NCBI GenBank assembly: GCA_033816765.1
Contig: CM066289.1
Location: 496,001-560,000, forward strand
Origin: Nothopassalora personata
Lineage: Eukaryota; Ascomycota; Dothideomycetes; Mycosphaerellales; Mycosphaerellaceae
Direction: 5' to 3'
Length of the DNA: 64,000 bases
The number at the start of each line of letters is the position of its first letter. Within the stretch, counting starts at the first letter, position 1. Positions 1-11,268 of the stretch are shown one piece after another. The notes beneath the pieces were generated by a model. That model had not been told where the DNA came from. It saw only the letters and a list, made by a program, of their open reading frames with translations, and did no database searches. Position numbers and translations under genes: made by a program.

Positions 1-3000
1 GGTGAAGCGAGTCTCGCAAAGTAGCGGTCGATGTTGCGCGTGCGAGCCTCCTCCTTGTCAACATCCTCGCCGAGGCGAACGTTGTCGAGCCTATCGATGA
101 CGTTCGAGCGTTGGTCGCGGGTTGGGTTGGCGGAGTCGATTTGGTTACCACCACGATTGAAAGGATATGTGGCAGAGCTTGCGGTGCCGAACTGAAGAGA
201 TGGTGGGTTCCAGTTGCTGCCTTGAGCGGACTGACGCTGCTGGTCGCTTGGGGCACCATGATCATTGCCATTTGATGTTGGCCTGGCAGTGCCGATGGGG
301 TTCGGTGGCGCGGCTTGGCGGCCAAGACCTCCTGCGTTGGAGTTATTCTGCGGCTGTGCATTCCATGGCGTATTCTGGCTGCCAAATGTTGGCATGGGGT
401 TGAAAGCTTGCATTGGAGAAGCCTGCTCCGTCTGCTGTCGCTGTGGATATGCTTGAGCTAGCATGCCTGGGCGGTATTCGTTTGGTCGACCCTGCTCGTT
501 GGTGCCGAAGAGAGGGGAGGTCAAGCTGGCGCTCGACGCGTAGGGGTTGCTGCTAGAACCGGCCTCCTCACTAGCTTGTTGTCCTGTACTTGCCATGGCT
601 TGATCCGACATTCCTGGTTGTCCAGTGTAGTACATCAATTGCTGCGAGCTCGGGAAGGCAGCCGGCGCAAAGCTGTTCGACACCCCAGGAATGGCTGGGT
701 AATTCGGGTTGTATGTGTCATATGGGATCTGGTATGGCATCTGGGCTCCATATGGGTCGCGATCTTCACCGTATGACATCGTGTAGGCGCTGTTGACGGC
801 GTACGGGTTCTGCGGGGTGACGGCGCCCGGACCGATGCCAGTCGGGGGCTGTCCCATGGCGTGCTGAGAGAAGGAGGCCGGATTGATGGCCGAGAGCCAG
901 ATGCGTGTCTTGTAGATGCGGTAGAGCTCGGTGATGAGATCTTTGAAGTTTATGTAGTGATCGGCGTAATAGTAGAAGATCAGCTTTTGGAAATCCCTGG
1001 TAGAGGTCAGCAAGATATCACAACTATCCCCCGTCGATTGACGTACCACTGCCACTCAGCATCGAGGATCTCCATCTGGAGGCGCAGGTGAGCCACCTTC
1101 TGTTGGCAGGTGCGCTTGGCCTTGGCCTCATTGCCCTCTTTCTCGGCGAGCATCTTGATCTCGTGATCGTTGGCGAGACGCTTGATGGCCTTTGGCTTGA
1201 GGTTGTTGAAATTGTCACGTGGGATAGTGCCTTGCATGGTAGGTGGAGCGTCAGGAAACAGCTGCCCGCCTCCTGCCGTCAGACTGCTCTCGCCGTGAAG
1301 CTGCGCGTTGGGGTTGAAGCCGCCCTCCTTGTTGCGGCTGTACATCATCAACCACTTATACTGTTCCTCGCTGTACTTCTTCTTAAGGATGCGAGCGTGG
1401 TCGGGTGTGACTTTGGCGTGCTGTACAGTGCCGAGATCTTGGCCACGGTCGGCTTCGACAATGACCATGTCGCCCTCCCTAATTGAGAGCCCGGTGTTGT
1501 CGAGCAGGTAGAAGACGTCGACGCGCGAACACTTGAAGCTGACAATGAAGAGCTGCTTACGCGGTCTATGATTGCCGCCGGGACCCCATGAGACGTGCTG
1601 TGTGATCTGGTTCTGCTGGACACGGCGTGAGTCGAGCTCGCGCTGCTCCTGCTCAGTGAGATGTACCGGCGGTACGCGATACATGGTGGGGATATGGCTG
1701 TCCGCCGCCCCGTGTTGTGCGCGACTCATTGGATGGTCGTACTCTTCGTAGTCTGCTTTGCGATGTGCGTCAGAATTGGTGCGGCGAGTGCTAGTGACGG
1801 ACAACGATGTATGAGAAGGGTTGAAGGAGGTTGACGATGGTGTGGTTGTTGGTTTGTGAAGGAGGGAAGAAGGGCGAGGCGCTTTTTGTATACAATATCA
1901 CACGAAAAGTGGTCACGCGGGCTGCTGCCTCCACAACGGCAGGGGCGCGCTATTGTGACAACAACAGTGAAGGTATGCTTACCGTCTTCAATCGCCTCGT
2001 GGTGCGTATATGCTCTGCTAAGATGGCTGGGCTCGCCAGCGGCTAGAGAACCGCGACGTGTCGGTATGTCTGCCAAAGAGTGGCGACGCGACTCGTTCAC
2101 GTTCGGAACGTTATCCCAGCCGAGATGGCTGTGCCATTGTGCTCGACGATGGGGCTGATCTATCGAAAAGCGTCAGTCTACCGTTACGCAGCGCCTGTAG
2201 CCTTCAAGCATTCTGTGATATCCAGTGCAATGCCATGGCCGCTCTCTCTCTCTCTCTCTCGGGCAGCGTTAAACAGTTCATGTGTAGCTAGCCCTGCGGA
2301 CAGGTGGATCTCGCTCGTCCCGTCGACCTTCGAAAGCCAAGAAGAAGAAGGTCTACGTTGGCAGGGACATGCGAATTGTGCATGATTTCACCGAGAAGGG
2401 GACAGCTCACCTAGCGCGAGACCTGCAAAGGCAGATTCAAAGGGCTTCCCACGGTGTTGTATCCCGCTCTGTCGGGCAGGAGATTGATCATCATCGTAGT
2501 CCGATCCGTTGCCTGCGTCAGCGTAGGTAGCGGGCAACGTAGCTGTACGCAGCAGCGAGCCGATGGGAGGATGAGAAGTCGTATGCGTTAGCCTGCCTCC
2601 CCATTCCGATCCAGACTCTGTATCTGCTTCCTCCGCAAGAAGTCCAAGCGGCAGTGCTGCCACTTGGCCAGCCGCACTTGCGTGAGCCCCAGTTGTTTGC
2701 GGAGCTTCGCGTTGCCCCTGCGAATGAGACAATGACCGACCACTTTTTGGTGTTGGCTGCAACGGTATGGCAAACGGCAAAGACGCTCCTTCGCTTGCAG
2801 AGGGAGAAGGAGTATTGCCAGGTTTCAGCACCGCGTGCGCAGGATTAACAGGAGCAGCCAGACGAGCGTCGCGAGCAGCATTGCGCTGCGCGGCCTCGGA
2901 CATCTTGAAGCTGCCCTTCCTCGTCGTCGACCAGATACCTCCCGGCAGGCCAGGCACACTGTTCTGTCTCATAGGGAACTTTCCGAACGAAGTCGACGAT

Positions 3001-3129
3001 GGCCATGGCCGCTCATCCTCCGAAGAGGCGACGGCCTCAGAGTCCGGTGTCGCTCGACGCGCAGGCTACACAGCGTATCAGCAACCAGCATCTCCACAAC
3101 ATCACGCAGAGCATTCGCCATACATTCAT
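1..3129 (-). CDS. PSP1 C-terminal domain protein, 3' end cut by window edge
   Basis: Five exons read on the minus strand: 3124-3129 (only Met-Asn), 2411-3065, 1983-2159, 1047-1752 and 1-996. All junctions have GT..AG and the phases match, giving at least 846 codons. The N-terminal part has a Pro-Asp-Ser-Glu-Ala acidic start, a LPGGIWST motif and a SLSHSQGQRE motif that I recall from fungal PSP1-domain proteins. The PSP1 domain spans the last junction (EWQW joined to DFQKLIFYYYADHYINF). After it comes a long Gln/Asn/Pro-rich tail that runs off the window. PSP1 was named for suppression of polymerase mutants in yeast; the biochemical role is poorly defined. The domain is clear. The start in a two-codon first exon is inferred from the intron at 3066-3123 (donor GTATGG, branch CTGAT, acceptor TAG). 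Confidence 0.85.
2160..2410 (-). other. 251-nt intron of the PSP1-domain gene with a CT microsatellite
   Basis: Donor GTGAGC at 2410 and acceptor TAG ending at 2160, with a CTGAC branch-like site near 2175. It is long for this genome, where most introns seen here are about 50 nt. It holds an alternating ct tract at 2241-2260. The next intron (1753-1982, 230 nt) is also long; the other two are 50 and 58 nt. Confidence 0.7.
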
Positions 3130-6100
3130 GATTAGGGATAGAGAAGGGTGCGCTTGCTGGGCGCTATTCGGGAAGGGAGAAGCAAGAACAGAATGGTCGT
3201 GGGAATATATCTGCAGTATCGATCAGCATCGCTTCGCATCGCTGGCGCCTTCCATGTGGCTATCCAGATCATCTTGGCCAGGCAAACACGACGAGCACGG
3301 ATCGCAGAAGAAGACCAAGATCCTATGATCAACAGATGGACACGGCAGGAGACACGCCGCCGCTGTCCAGTCGGTAAGATGCCAATCACAGCCATATTCG
3401 CGAACTGGGTCAGCGGGTACGATCTGGCCTATGCGGTCCTGTAAACTGCCTGGAGCGTCCAACACATACTTTTGCGCGCCATCAAAGCGTCAAGACTGCG
3501 GCGTTGCAGAACCCGGGAACGCATTCCTCTGCGATAGGATATTGCCGCGCGCGCAGAGGCCTACTTCCAACCTTATGCGCGCATGACAGTACATAGCCCT
3601 CATCCCGCAACTTGCCATCCGTAAGCTCGTTCATGGACTGTGGAAGCTGAGCTCGACTGACAAACATCCAAGTCCGGGAAAGTATCGCTCCACAGTCTGC
3701 TGACCCAGATCGTAGAGTCCTCTTACTGGATCGCCGCGGTTCCCAATATACGCCATCCTATCCTCAGAACCCTGGACACTCTTCGGCATATTGCCGGACG
3801 TTGAGGAATAGGATTCTCACTGCCTGTCACGACTGCTTGATACAGCAGCACTGAATATGGTATGTCGAAAATTCCAGGGACCCGGATGTGGTTCGATCAC
3901 GCATCTTGGAACGTACCTAAATGAAGTCTTTCCAATCGTAAAAAGTCGTGCAACCCTCTAGTCTATGTCTACAATGCGAATCTATGCATCCATCGTTGTC
4001 AGCCAACTTATTCGGCCTTCGATATTGTCAAAACCTTGATGCTCACCGGTATGCGTGGCTGGTTTTACATGTCGGAGGGGGAGCAACCCAGTCGTTTGTA
4101 TGTTGTGTATCGATCTGGTGCGCCGTCAGTCATGCTTTCATCAACAGGGCTTCTCTTACAGGCGCTACAACCTATGGTCATTCCCAACGCCGCAGTACTA
4201 CCAGTCTATCGCCGGGAACAAGAGGAAGGGTATGCCTGAAGGGGTTTGAACCTCACATCAACCGCCTGGATCCCGTATAGCACTGCAACGACGCCTAATA
4301 TCTTCGGGAGGGACTGCGGGCAACGCGTGCGGAGTCGTGGCGAGGTCTTTGTGGGGAATTGCCACGATCCCTACCTCAACGACGCCGGCGCAAAGGAGTC
4401 TGAGGGCAGGATGACGCCCCGAGTCTTGCAGCGTACCTCAAAGGGCACTGGCCAGTCGCCAAGAGGATGTGATGGTGGAAACAGAGTCGAGGACACACTG
4501 GAGAGGGAAACCCAAGCAAGGCCTTGAAACGTTGGCTGTTGTGGGGAAAGGCGCCAGCAGAAGGTTAGGGTACCGGCCGTGATTCGATGATTGGCGAGGT
4601 TTGGCTGGCTCACGTCCCACCGTGTGGATCGCGTGTCACCAGTTCGTTGTGCTCCTCCGGGAGCGAGAGTGTTTCCGGATGGCTTTGGCTGAGCGCGGCG
4701 GCGTCGTCGTCGTCTTTCCCGGAATCGAGTGGGTGCTTTCGGAGACGAGGTCGAGCTCTGTCATTGATATTGCAGCCAGAATCAGAATGGGGGGGGCCCT
4801 CCATGCAGCTAAGTACGAGCCAGCAGCGAGCCGCCGTCGACCAAGGATCCAGGGGCTGAGGTACATAGTTCTGAACACAGATGCGGAGAAAGGCTCGAAG
4901 GACCTGCAGGCATGCATGCACTGGCACCGCACCCTTTTGGTCGCAAGATGTCACGAGAGCGGCCAGCAGCAAGCTACGCAGAAGAAAGCACTGCGCGCCA
5001 ATGACGATGATCGCCGTAGCACCCATGATGAGGCAGGTGTTCCGTGTTCGCAAGTCCATTTCTGCGAATCCTGTTCTAGCGTGGCTTTCTCACGCAATTT
5101 CGCCAGCACGCGGGACAACGAGCCTCATCTCAGGGTAAAGTTTACTACTTGTATCGACCGACCGCCCGTACAATCTTCGACGACCGCGGACCGAATGATG
5201 GAATTGGCACGCACATCACTCCTGACGCTGACGACATTGCCGCCTGGGAGAGCTTCGCGAAGGCTCCTGCGTGCGTGCGGAGAACTCATCACTCCCAAGG
5301 CGCTGCAAACCACGGGTCACGGAGCGGGCGTGGCACGAGACCCCATCACCAGATGTCATCTTGAAGGCTGTAGCATCATCAATGGGGAGGAGAACCTAGC
5401 TTTTGGAGCTCTGCGACCCTCACTGAGGGGCACATCGCAGGTCTGCGGTGCTCTGGCTGACCTTGGACATGGTCAGACGATCTACTGACTGCGCAGAACA
5501 GTTGACACAAGAGCAAGGCGATCAAACACCATAACAGAATCGAATGTCAATGCCACAGCGCCGCCCCGAACACCGACAGTCTAGCCCTACGAGCCGGCCT
5601 CGGGCAAGGTCATATCGTCCTCGGGTGCTGCCATGGACAGCAAACAAGCAGAGTTCAATATGCACCCCACAATCCATGCAGCTGCAGTGGCCTGGGTGCC
5701 CTGCTCCAATAAGTCATCATCTCAGATCTGCTTTGCTCGGACAGAATCAAGCCTGCGCACCGAGCACTACAGAGGTACAGCACACAGCATCTTTGCTTGA
5801 CGATCGCATCGAATGAGAACTTGGCGGAGGTCACACACACATAAGCTACTACTTGCTTGCAAACTGCCAATCGCATCATCAGAGATGTTGATTCATGGCG
5901 CTAATGCGCTCGATGCAGAACCATGTATTCTGTGCTTCCCACGAGGCATTGGAGCTTCTAGCTCGTGTGCTCTGCATACTCGGCCTCCGGCAAGCCCAGG
6001 CTGTGCCACATGCGTCCACAGCAGAGCTAATCCATGACCCGGCACACATCAATCCAACAGGCCACGCGCGACACGGAACATGAAAACTGTAGGTAGGTAA

Positions 6101-6379
6101 GCTGAAGCGAGCCTCGAGCCGCCGTGCGACCGCTTTCAGACAGCGATCAGAGTGATGATGAAGAACTCGCCTCGGCCTACATGGACCGTAAGCCTGACCG
6201 AATCGTGCCGATAGTGCCACTCAGCACACAAGCAACGTCCATGGGCTTCGCTGAAAGATATTTCGAAGCCAATGTGCATCATTAGCGAGGCTCGACGAGA
6301 TTGGCCAAAGATGACGTCGACTGCTTAAGGCGATGGACCTCCCTTCTTTCCAACGATAAATACAGTACGCCGATACTCG
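3130..6379. other. 3.2-kb intergenic stretch, no gene recognised
   Basis: Promoter side of the PSP1-domain gene and 3' side of the small gene at 6380. Several open frames exist, the longest on plus (4601-5488, first codon TTG) and one on minus (4610-5059) beginning with a hydrophobic segment. None shows a family motif or a convincing splice structure. I see no tRNA, repeat or transposon remnant here. Confidence 0.5.
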
Positions 6380-6854
6380 CTAGTAATAATGCAACTGGCC
6401 ATCAGCCCATCTCCCAACGGCCTTGAGCGCATCCAGTGCTGCCTTGTTAGCAGCAGCAACTTGATCTGCATAGGCATCCAAAGCTGAGGAATCTCTGAAA
6501 TCGGGCGGCGAAGTCTTGACTTTCTCCCTGCCTTCCTTCTTCCCCATCATCCAAGTCAGCTTGCTTCCATCTCCACCACAGGCTTGCCGAATCTCCTCAA
6601 CTTGGACATCATCAAAGCCACGACCAAAGACCACAGCCTCCGGCGGCTTCGAAAAGTTGTGCGTTCCAACGTTGTCCGAATCTGGTGCGACTGCTTTGCC
6701 AGTCTTAAGGGCAGGAATCTCGCTCTTGGCTCGAGCTACTGAGTTAACGAATTGAATGACTGTAGTAGTATATCAGCTTAGTATGTGCATCAGAGGACTT
6801 TGCGGCAGTACCCTCATATTCCGGAGCCAACCGATGTGCTACTCTGGATGCCAT
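6380..6854 (-). CDS. small hypothetical protein, two exons, 140 aa
   Basis: Exon 1 is 6812-6854 (ATG at 6854) and exon 2 is 6380-6759. The intron is 52 nt (donor GTACTG, acceptor CTACAG), and the joined frame is 423 nt. The middle contains AVVFGRGFDDVQVEEIRQAC, which loosely resembles a segment near the C-terminus of some fungal NAD(P)-binding oxidoreductase-like proteins. The nucleotide-binding half is absent, so it is either a small independent protein or a trimmed derivative. The tail is Ala-rich and ends in two tyrosines. No signal peptide or membrane segment. Function unknown. Confidence 0.65.
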
Positions 6855-7021
6855 TGTGCTTGTTACACCACACACTATAATCGGGATGGCCATTCGGGAT
6901 AAGAAGTGCTTATCGTTGGCAGAATATCGGATGGTCTTGGTCGTCAGACCTGCGACAGCAATGTCTCAGACACACTCGCAGCTGCAACAGCTTCTTAAGG
7001 CTCATCAATCTCACGTTTGAG

Positions 7022-7650
7022 TTACGTCAGCTGCACAACGCAATAATCAGACGGACCGGGTCCTACAGAGACGATGTACCGATCTGTTTGTATGGTGGAG
7101 ATGTATGCGGGATGAGCTGAGCCTGACACAAGGATGAGTGTATTGATAGAAGGGCATGTTGATTCGCCCGGAATGATCAACGAAGCGAAAGAGCCGAAAA
7201 GTCTATGGGCAGCTCACGATTTCGTGTACGGGCAGCTCACATTCTGACTAATTAATCAATTGCTATCAAATGGGACCCTCCGCTACACTGGGGTCCTCCC
7301 ACCAGATCCTCCCTCCGTTCGGGGCCCCTCCTACCGTAGGCCCCTCCTAAGCTTGCTCGGCTATAGGAACCATGGATGCTATTAGCCCTCGCCGGGCGGG
7401 CAAACGTTGTGCAGAGTGCTAGAGGGCCAAAAGCTCTTACTCAAATTTCGAGCGATGACTACGACCATAAGCTGTCCGTAGGCGAAACGTGAGCTGCCCA
7501 TAGACTTTTCGCGAAAGAGCGAGCTTCGAAAAATCTATAAAAGTCCTTAGTTTTATCTATTCCGACCAGATCCTTCCCGCCTGCGGCATCACACTTGAAG
7601 GAATTGCCTTTGCAATACTGGTCGGTGAACAATAGGACCTCGGACATCAT
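7022..7650 (-). pseudogene. small gene split by a MITE insertion
   Basis: The minus-strand reading frame starts at tandem ATG codons (7650, 7647) with MMSEVLLFTDQYCKG and is open until it enters the MITE. On the far side of the element the same frame resumes at 7185 and runs to a TAA at 7022-7024. Leaving out the element plus one target-site copy (7186-7511, 326 bp) leaves 303 nt, a complete 100-codon frame with no stop. So the insertion broke a gene that was intact. The protein is small with a few cysteines; I do not recognise the family. A shortened protein ending inside the MITE could still be made. Confidence 0.6.
7195..7511. mobile_element. 317-bp MITE with long terminal inverted repeats
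   Basis: The ends are inverted copies: cgaaaagtctatgggcagct at 7195 matches the reverse complement ending at 7511. Similarity continues for about 45 bp with few differences. It is flanked by the 9-bp direct repeat cgaaagagc (7186-7194 and 7512-7520). It encodes nothing. Long inverted repeats with a 9-bp duplication fit a Mutator-like (MULE) MITE better than hAT (8 bp) or Tc1/mariner (TA); the superfamily is inference. The core has short GC-rich palindromes around 7300-7350. It is not RIP-mutated. Confidence 0.85.
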
Positions 7651-7656
7651 GCACAC

Positions 7657-9084
7657 TGTGCACTTGCCTCAAAGAGATCAATGGTGTAGCAACCACAACG
7701 TAACATCGACTTAAAAAACTTCCCGAAAGCCAGGACGACACCACACCACAAGCAATGCAGCAAGACACGATTATCGATGCAAGATCTTGATCGAGCTCAC
7801 ACTCACACTCACACTCACCTTGCATCCACGACCGAACTGAAAAATCACACACAACAAAGCATACGTACCCACCACCCTCACACACTCATAGCTCCATACC
7901 TCTCACTCCCTCGCCACACTTGATCGAGTCGTAGAACTACTTACTACGTACACAACACGACCCACCACCACCAAGCTCAAGTCACACAAACCAAACACGT
8001 ATGCACGCGAGAGGCACGCGAGGCACGAAAGGCTCCAAACAACGAAAAGACCTGACCGTACGCTTAGACATACTTGCTTGGCCAGCAGTGACTTTCGTAG
8101 AATAATGGTCCCGGCATCGCCGTGTATAGCATTTACGAAGTTGCCACCACAGTGTGGCGTAAGAAAGAGAGCAAGCAACATGGCTGCTGCACAAGCCAAT
8201 CTCGAGTAACATGCAATGGCACAGCCAAGATCTTGCATGTGAACAGATCGAGCTCGCCACGCGCCACAGTTGCGCCATCATGAACATTGAGGCGATACGA
8301 TACGATACGTACGGCTTGTCTTGTCTTGAGCCAACCATGGCAGCACCGGCAACCCTGAGACAAACGCCTTACACGGCTGAGACGTTTAATGTGGATAAAA
8401 TTAGTCCATCTTGGACGAGCAATGAATTATTGATACACTTCTTGGCCTGACCGAGCCATGCAGTATGCTCAACAGTATAAGAATAATGCATCGTTGGCAA
8501 AGCGTCCAGCGCATCTTTAGCCAACTTCTAATCGTGACAGTCTTACACCCATATGTCGTAATAATGCGTGGCGCACTCACCCATGCATGCAAAGTACGCT
8601 GCTTTGTACATTTGATGGTTCAACAAAAGTGCCAGGCCCACGGGGACGCTAAATCGCTTTCAATTATGCCGTAGCCGTCAAAGGGAAATCCGCCATAGCG
8701 CCTAAATGATGTAATAATGCGAGAGTTGTGACCGATGGTCTAGATTGGCCGCGTTCCGGTCGCCGGGAGACCAGAAGCCGACGAGACTTTCACCGATGGA
8801 AGCCCCAGAGCGCCACACGCGTAAGAACACAGCACGTCCAGGCCCAAGATCATCTCGAGATGTCGGCGTGTATGCCGCTGCTCCGGTGACCGAAGTGCTC
8901 GCACCACGCAATGCCAAGGCTGCTGAGTCGCACCGTCGTCTCGTAACATCGTAAGCAGATCGTGTGCTGATGCCTCGTCCTGGTCGGATTGCGGTGTCTG
9001 GCGCTAAAGAAGTCGTGTGACAATTTTGCTTAGCAAAGGTACACGACGTCGTGGAATGGTTGATTCGATCATAGACCAGACCTC
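7657..9084. other. 1.4-kb intergenic stretch with a short microsatellite
   Basis: Lies between the MITE-split gene and the 3' end of the zinc-finger gene. It has a ctcaca-type tract at about 7797-7819. Open frames are short and without recognisable motifs. No RNA gene seen. Confidence 0.5.
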
Positions 9085-11268
9085 TCAATCGCCACGACGT
9101 CCACGCTTGCCGAAGCCTTCAACTTCCGGGTGTACCACGCGCATGTGTCGGGTGAGAGCGTCATTGCGTGAGAAAGTCTTCTCTTCGCGACACATCGGGC
9201 ACCGAACCTTCTGCTTGCGGCCGTTGTGGATGGTGTCCTCGTGGCGCGTCAAGTCGTAAGGTCGGGAGAAGATGGTGTTACATGGCTTGTTGGTCGACGG
9301 ATTGATACGAGTACACTTGTGCGGGCCGGCTTGGGAGTTCCTCGCGAGGATCTGTGCTGAGGTCATACCGGCAGTGGATGGACCGGGTGACTCAGTTCCA
9401 GCTGATCGCGGCGACATTGACTCAGTCGCTGAAGGCGAGGTGCTTTCAGTCTTGATATGTTGCTGCGAACGGTGGAATTCGCGCTTGTGCTTTTGGAGGT
9501 CGTTGTGCGAATTGAACCGTTGTGTACAGCCGTGATATGTACATGTGTATGTGCCGGTGTTTGCACGTGTATCGTTGGGTCGTTGAGGCACCGAAGTAGG
9601 ACCGTTGTCGTTCGTCTCTTGAGAGGACAGTGGAAGGCCAGCGTCACTGATGGATGTCTCCATCGACGGTATTGAGGCAGGGAAATTCGGTGTTTGTTCC
9701 GAAAACTGGTTCATCTGTGCAGCGACGGCAGCTTGGTAGTTGGCCTGGAAGGGGTTGTTCTTATTGAAGTCTGCCTCTTGTGCCAAACCATTGAAGTCGA
9801 AGGCGGTACCGGAATAGCCGTTGTCGGCTGATGTGGCGTTCCTGAAACTCATATTCTGCTGACCAGTGGTTGAGAGGTCCACAAAGTCGGTAGCCTGACC
9901 AAAATAGTTGTTGGTTGGCCACGGCTCTGTGCCACCTAGGTGTTTTGAGTAACCCTCGGGAATATTGTCTTGGAACAGCGGTGGTTGCTCTTCGGTGTAG
10001 TCCAGTACAGCATCTTTGGGTGATATTGTATTTGTTGGCTCCCTTCGCAATGATGCGCGCTGTACCTCTTGCTGTGCGGCCTCCTGCTGCTGTTGCTGGC
10101 GCGTAGCTTGGGCGGTTGGAATGCCGTTTTGAGGTCGCCAGTCCTCTGCTGGAGCTAGTGGAGACCCATTCCTAAAGGGTGATCGTTCTCTAGACATAGC
10201 AGATGCTGGCGATGTTGAGCGGGCGATGTCGGCTGTCTGTAGGCGTTGGGTGACTAAAGTTTGATGAGGCGACAGGTATGAGTTCGCTGGCTTTGACGGC
10301 GTCGACGTGTAGACTGAGTTTGGATTGTACAATTCGTCTTGAAACGCTGCTGACTCAGTGCGAAATAGTTGCACGTTTGGCATAGCTTGCCGGTAGTCTG
10401 CGTCATCATAAGTTAAACAATCGGACCTGTCGATCACAGTGGACGAACAGATCTTACCATTTGGCTGCATAGCAGACTGCTTTGAGTCGCCATCACCGTT
10501 GCCTGACTGCGGCGTGGCTGGTGAATCGTTGCCGTAGCTCGACATCGATTGTCGTGACGGCGCAGCGTCGGAAAGGTAGTCCTCTGAAGCGTGATGATCG
10601 ATTCCGAAACCTTTCATAGCGTAGTGCGCGCTACTAATATGCGTTGCCTGGCTAGGCAGAGACCCCACGCTCGAGTAACCGCTCTCGACAGGCGTATGCG
10701 CAGGCGTCGGAAACTTCTTCGGGAGCAGAGCTTGGTCAGCGTAGAACGCTGCCTGGTCGGGCGATGTCTCCGTGTTGGCGATTTGTGGATACGATCCGTC
10801 GTACATATACGGCGTTGCCGGGCCGTTCGATGCGACTGTCGAAGCTGATGGAGTGCGCTGATGACTCCTTGACCGCTTGACTCCCCTGGATTGTTGCTGT
10901 GTGACAGATCCGCTCATGCTATTATTGCACGTCTGCGCTGAGTACATCGGAGTCTGCCAGCCGTGTGCAGACACTCCTTGGCCGCCGATGGCAAAGTCTT
11001 GCCTCACGCTGGCGTGACCACGGAGTGGCGCCGGTTGATGAAGAGTGAGGTCAGGATTCGGCGCCGGGTCGTGGTAGCCGCTGTCGAGACTGCTGGGTTG
11101 CTGCAGCAAGGTCAATGCTTGCTGATATATCGCTGGTTCGTAAAGCGCGAAGGTGTCTTGCGGCGTCGTTGTCGTGGTAGTTGAGATATGCGGCGGTGGG
11201 AGAAGGGAGGAGAGCTGGTGTTGTGAAAGTTGAGGTTTTGGGTAAGAACGCGGAAAGAAAGACGTCAT
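9085..11268 (-). CDS. C2H2 zinc-finger transcription factor, Rpn4-like
   Basis: Single-exon 727-aa protein with ATG at 11268. Residues 1-570 are low-complexity, rich in Ser, Gln, Thr and Pro, as in activation regions. The C-terminus has three C2H2 fingers at about 576-599 (CTYHGCTQRF start), 652-681 (a longer finger containing NTIFSRPYDLTRHEDTIH) and 690-713 (CPMCREEKTFSRNDALTRH). This arrangement, with a basic end, is what I associate with fungal proteins annotated as Rpn4, the regulator of proteasome genes. The C2H2 call is certain; the Rpn4 name rests on remembered similarity. The 5' side is a 3-kb region with no gene. Confidence 0.85.
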   Translation of the reverse strand: MTSFFPRSYPKPQLSQHQLSSLLPPPHISTTTTTTPQDTFALYEPAIYQQALTLLQQPSSLDSGYHDPAPNPDLTLHQPAPLRGHASVRQDFAIGGQGVSAHGWQTPMYSAQTCNNSMSGSVTQQQSRGVKRSRSHQRTPSASTVASNGPATPYMYDGSYPQIANTETSPDQAAFYADQALLPKKFPTPAHTPVESGYSSVGSLPSQATHISSAHYAMKGFGIDHHASEDYLSDAAPSRQSMSSYGNDSPATPQSGNGDGDSKQSAMQPNGKICSSTVIDRSDCLTYDDADYRQAMPNVQLFRTESAAFQDELYNPNSVYTSTPSKPANSYLSPHQTLVTQRLQTADIARSTSPASAMSRERSPFRNGSPLAPAEDWRPQNGIPTAQATRQQQQQEAAQQEVQRASLRREPTNTISPKDAVLDYTEEQPPLFQDNIPEGYSKHLGGTEPWPTNNYFGQATDFVDLSTTGQQNMSFRNATSADNGYSGTAFDFNGLAQEADFNKNNPFQANYQAAVAAQMNQFSEQTPNFPASIPSMETSISDAGLPLSSQETNDNGPTSVPQRPNDTRANTGTYTCTYHGCTQRFNSHNDLQKHKREFHRSQQHIKTESTSPSATESMSPRSAGTESPGPSTAGMTSAQILARNSQAGPHKCTRINPSTNKPCNTIFSRPYDLTRHEDTIHNGRKQKVRCPMCREEKTFSRNDALTRHMRVVHPEVEGFGKRGRRGD

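Noticed and set aside
1726..2100. Minus frame starting at 2100 as a separate small gene
   Set aside because: Its first 40 codons are exon 3 of the PSP1-domain gene and the rest is intron 3.
4610..5059. 149-codon minus frame starting with a hydrophobic segment (possible membrane protein)
   Set aside because: Only the first 40 residues look protein-like; the rest reads as non-coding and no splice model improves it.
4601..5488. 295-codon plus-strand open frame
   Set aside because: Starts with TTG, has no motif, biased Arg/Ser content typical of a chance frame, and is overlapped by an equally long frame on the other strand.
7797..7819. ctcaca repeats as a possible CRISPR-like or satellite array
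   Set aside because: Only a few perfect short units without spacers; an ordinary microsatellite.
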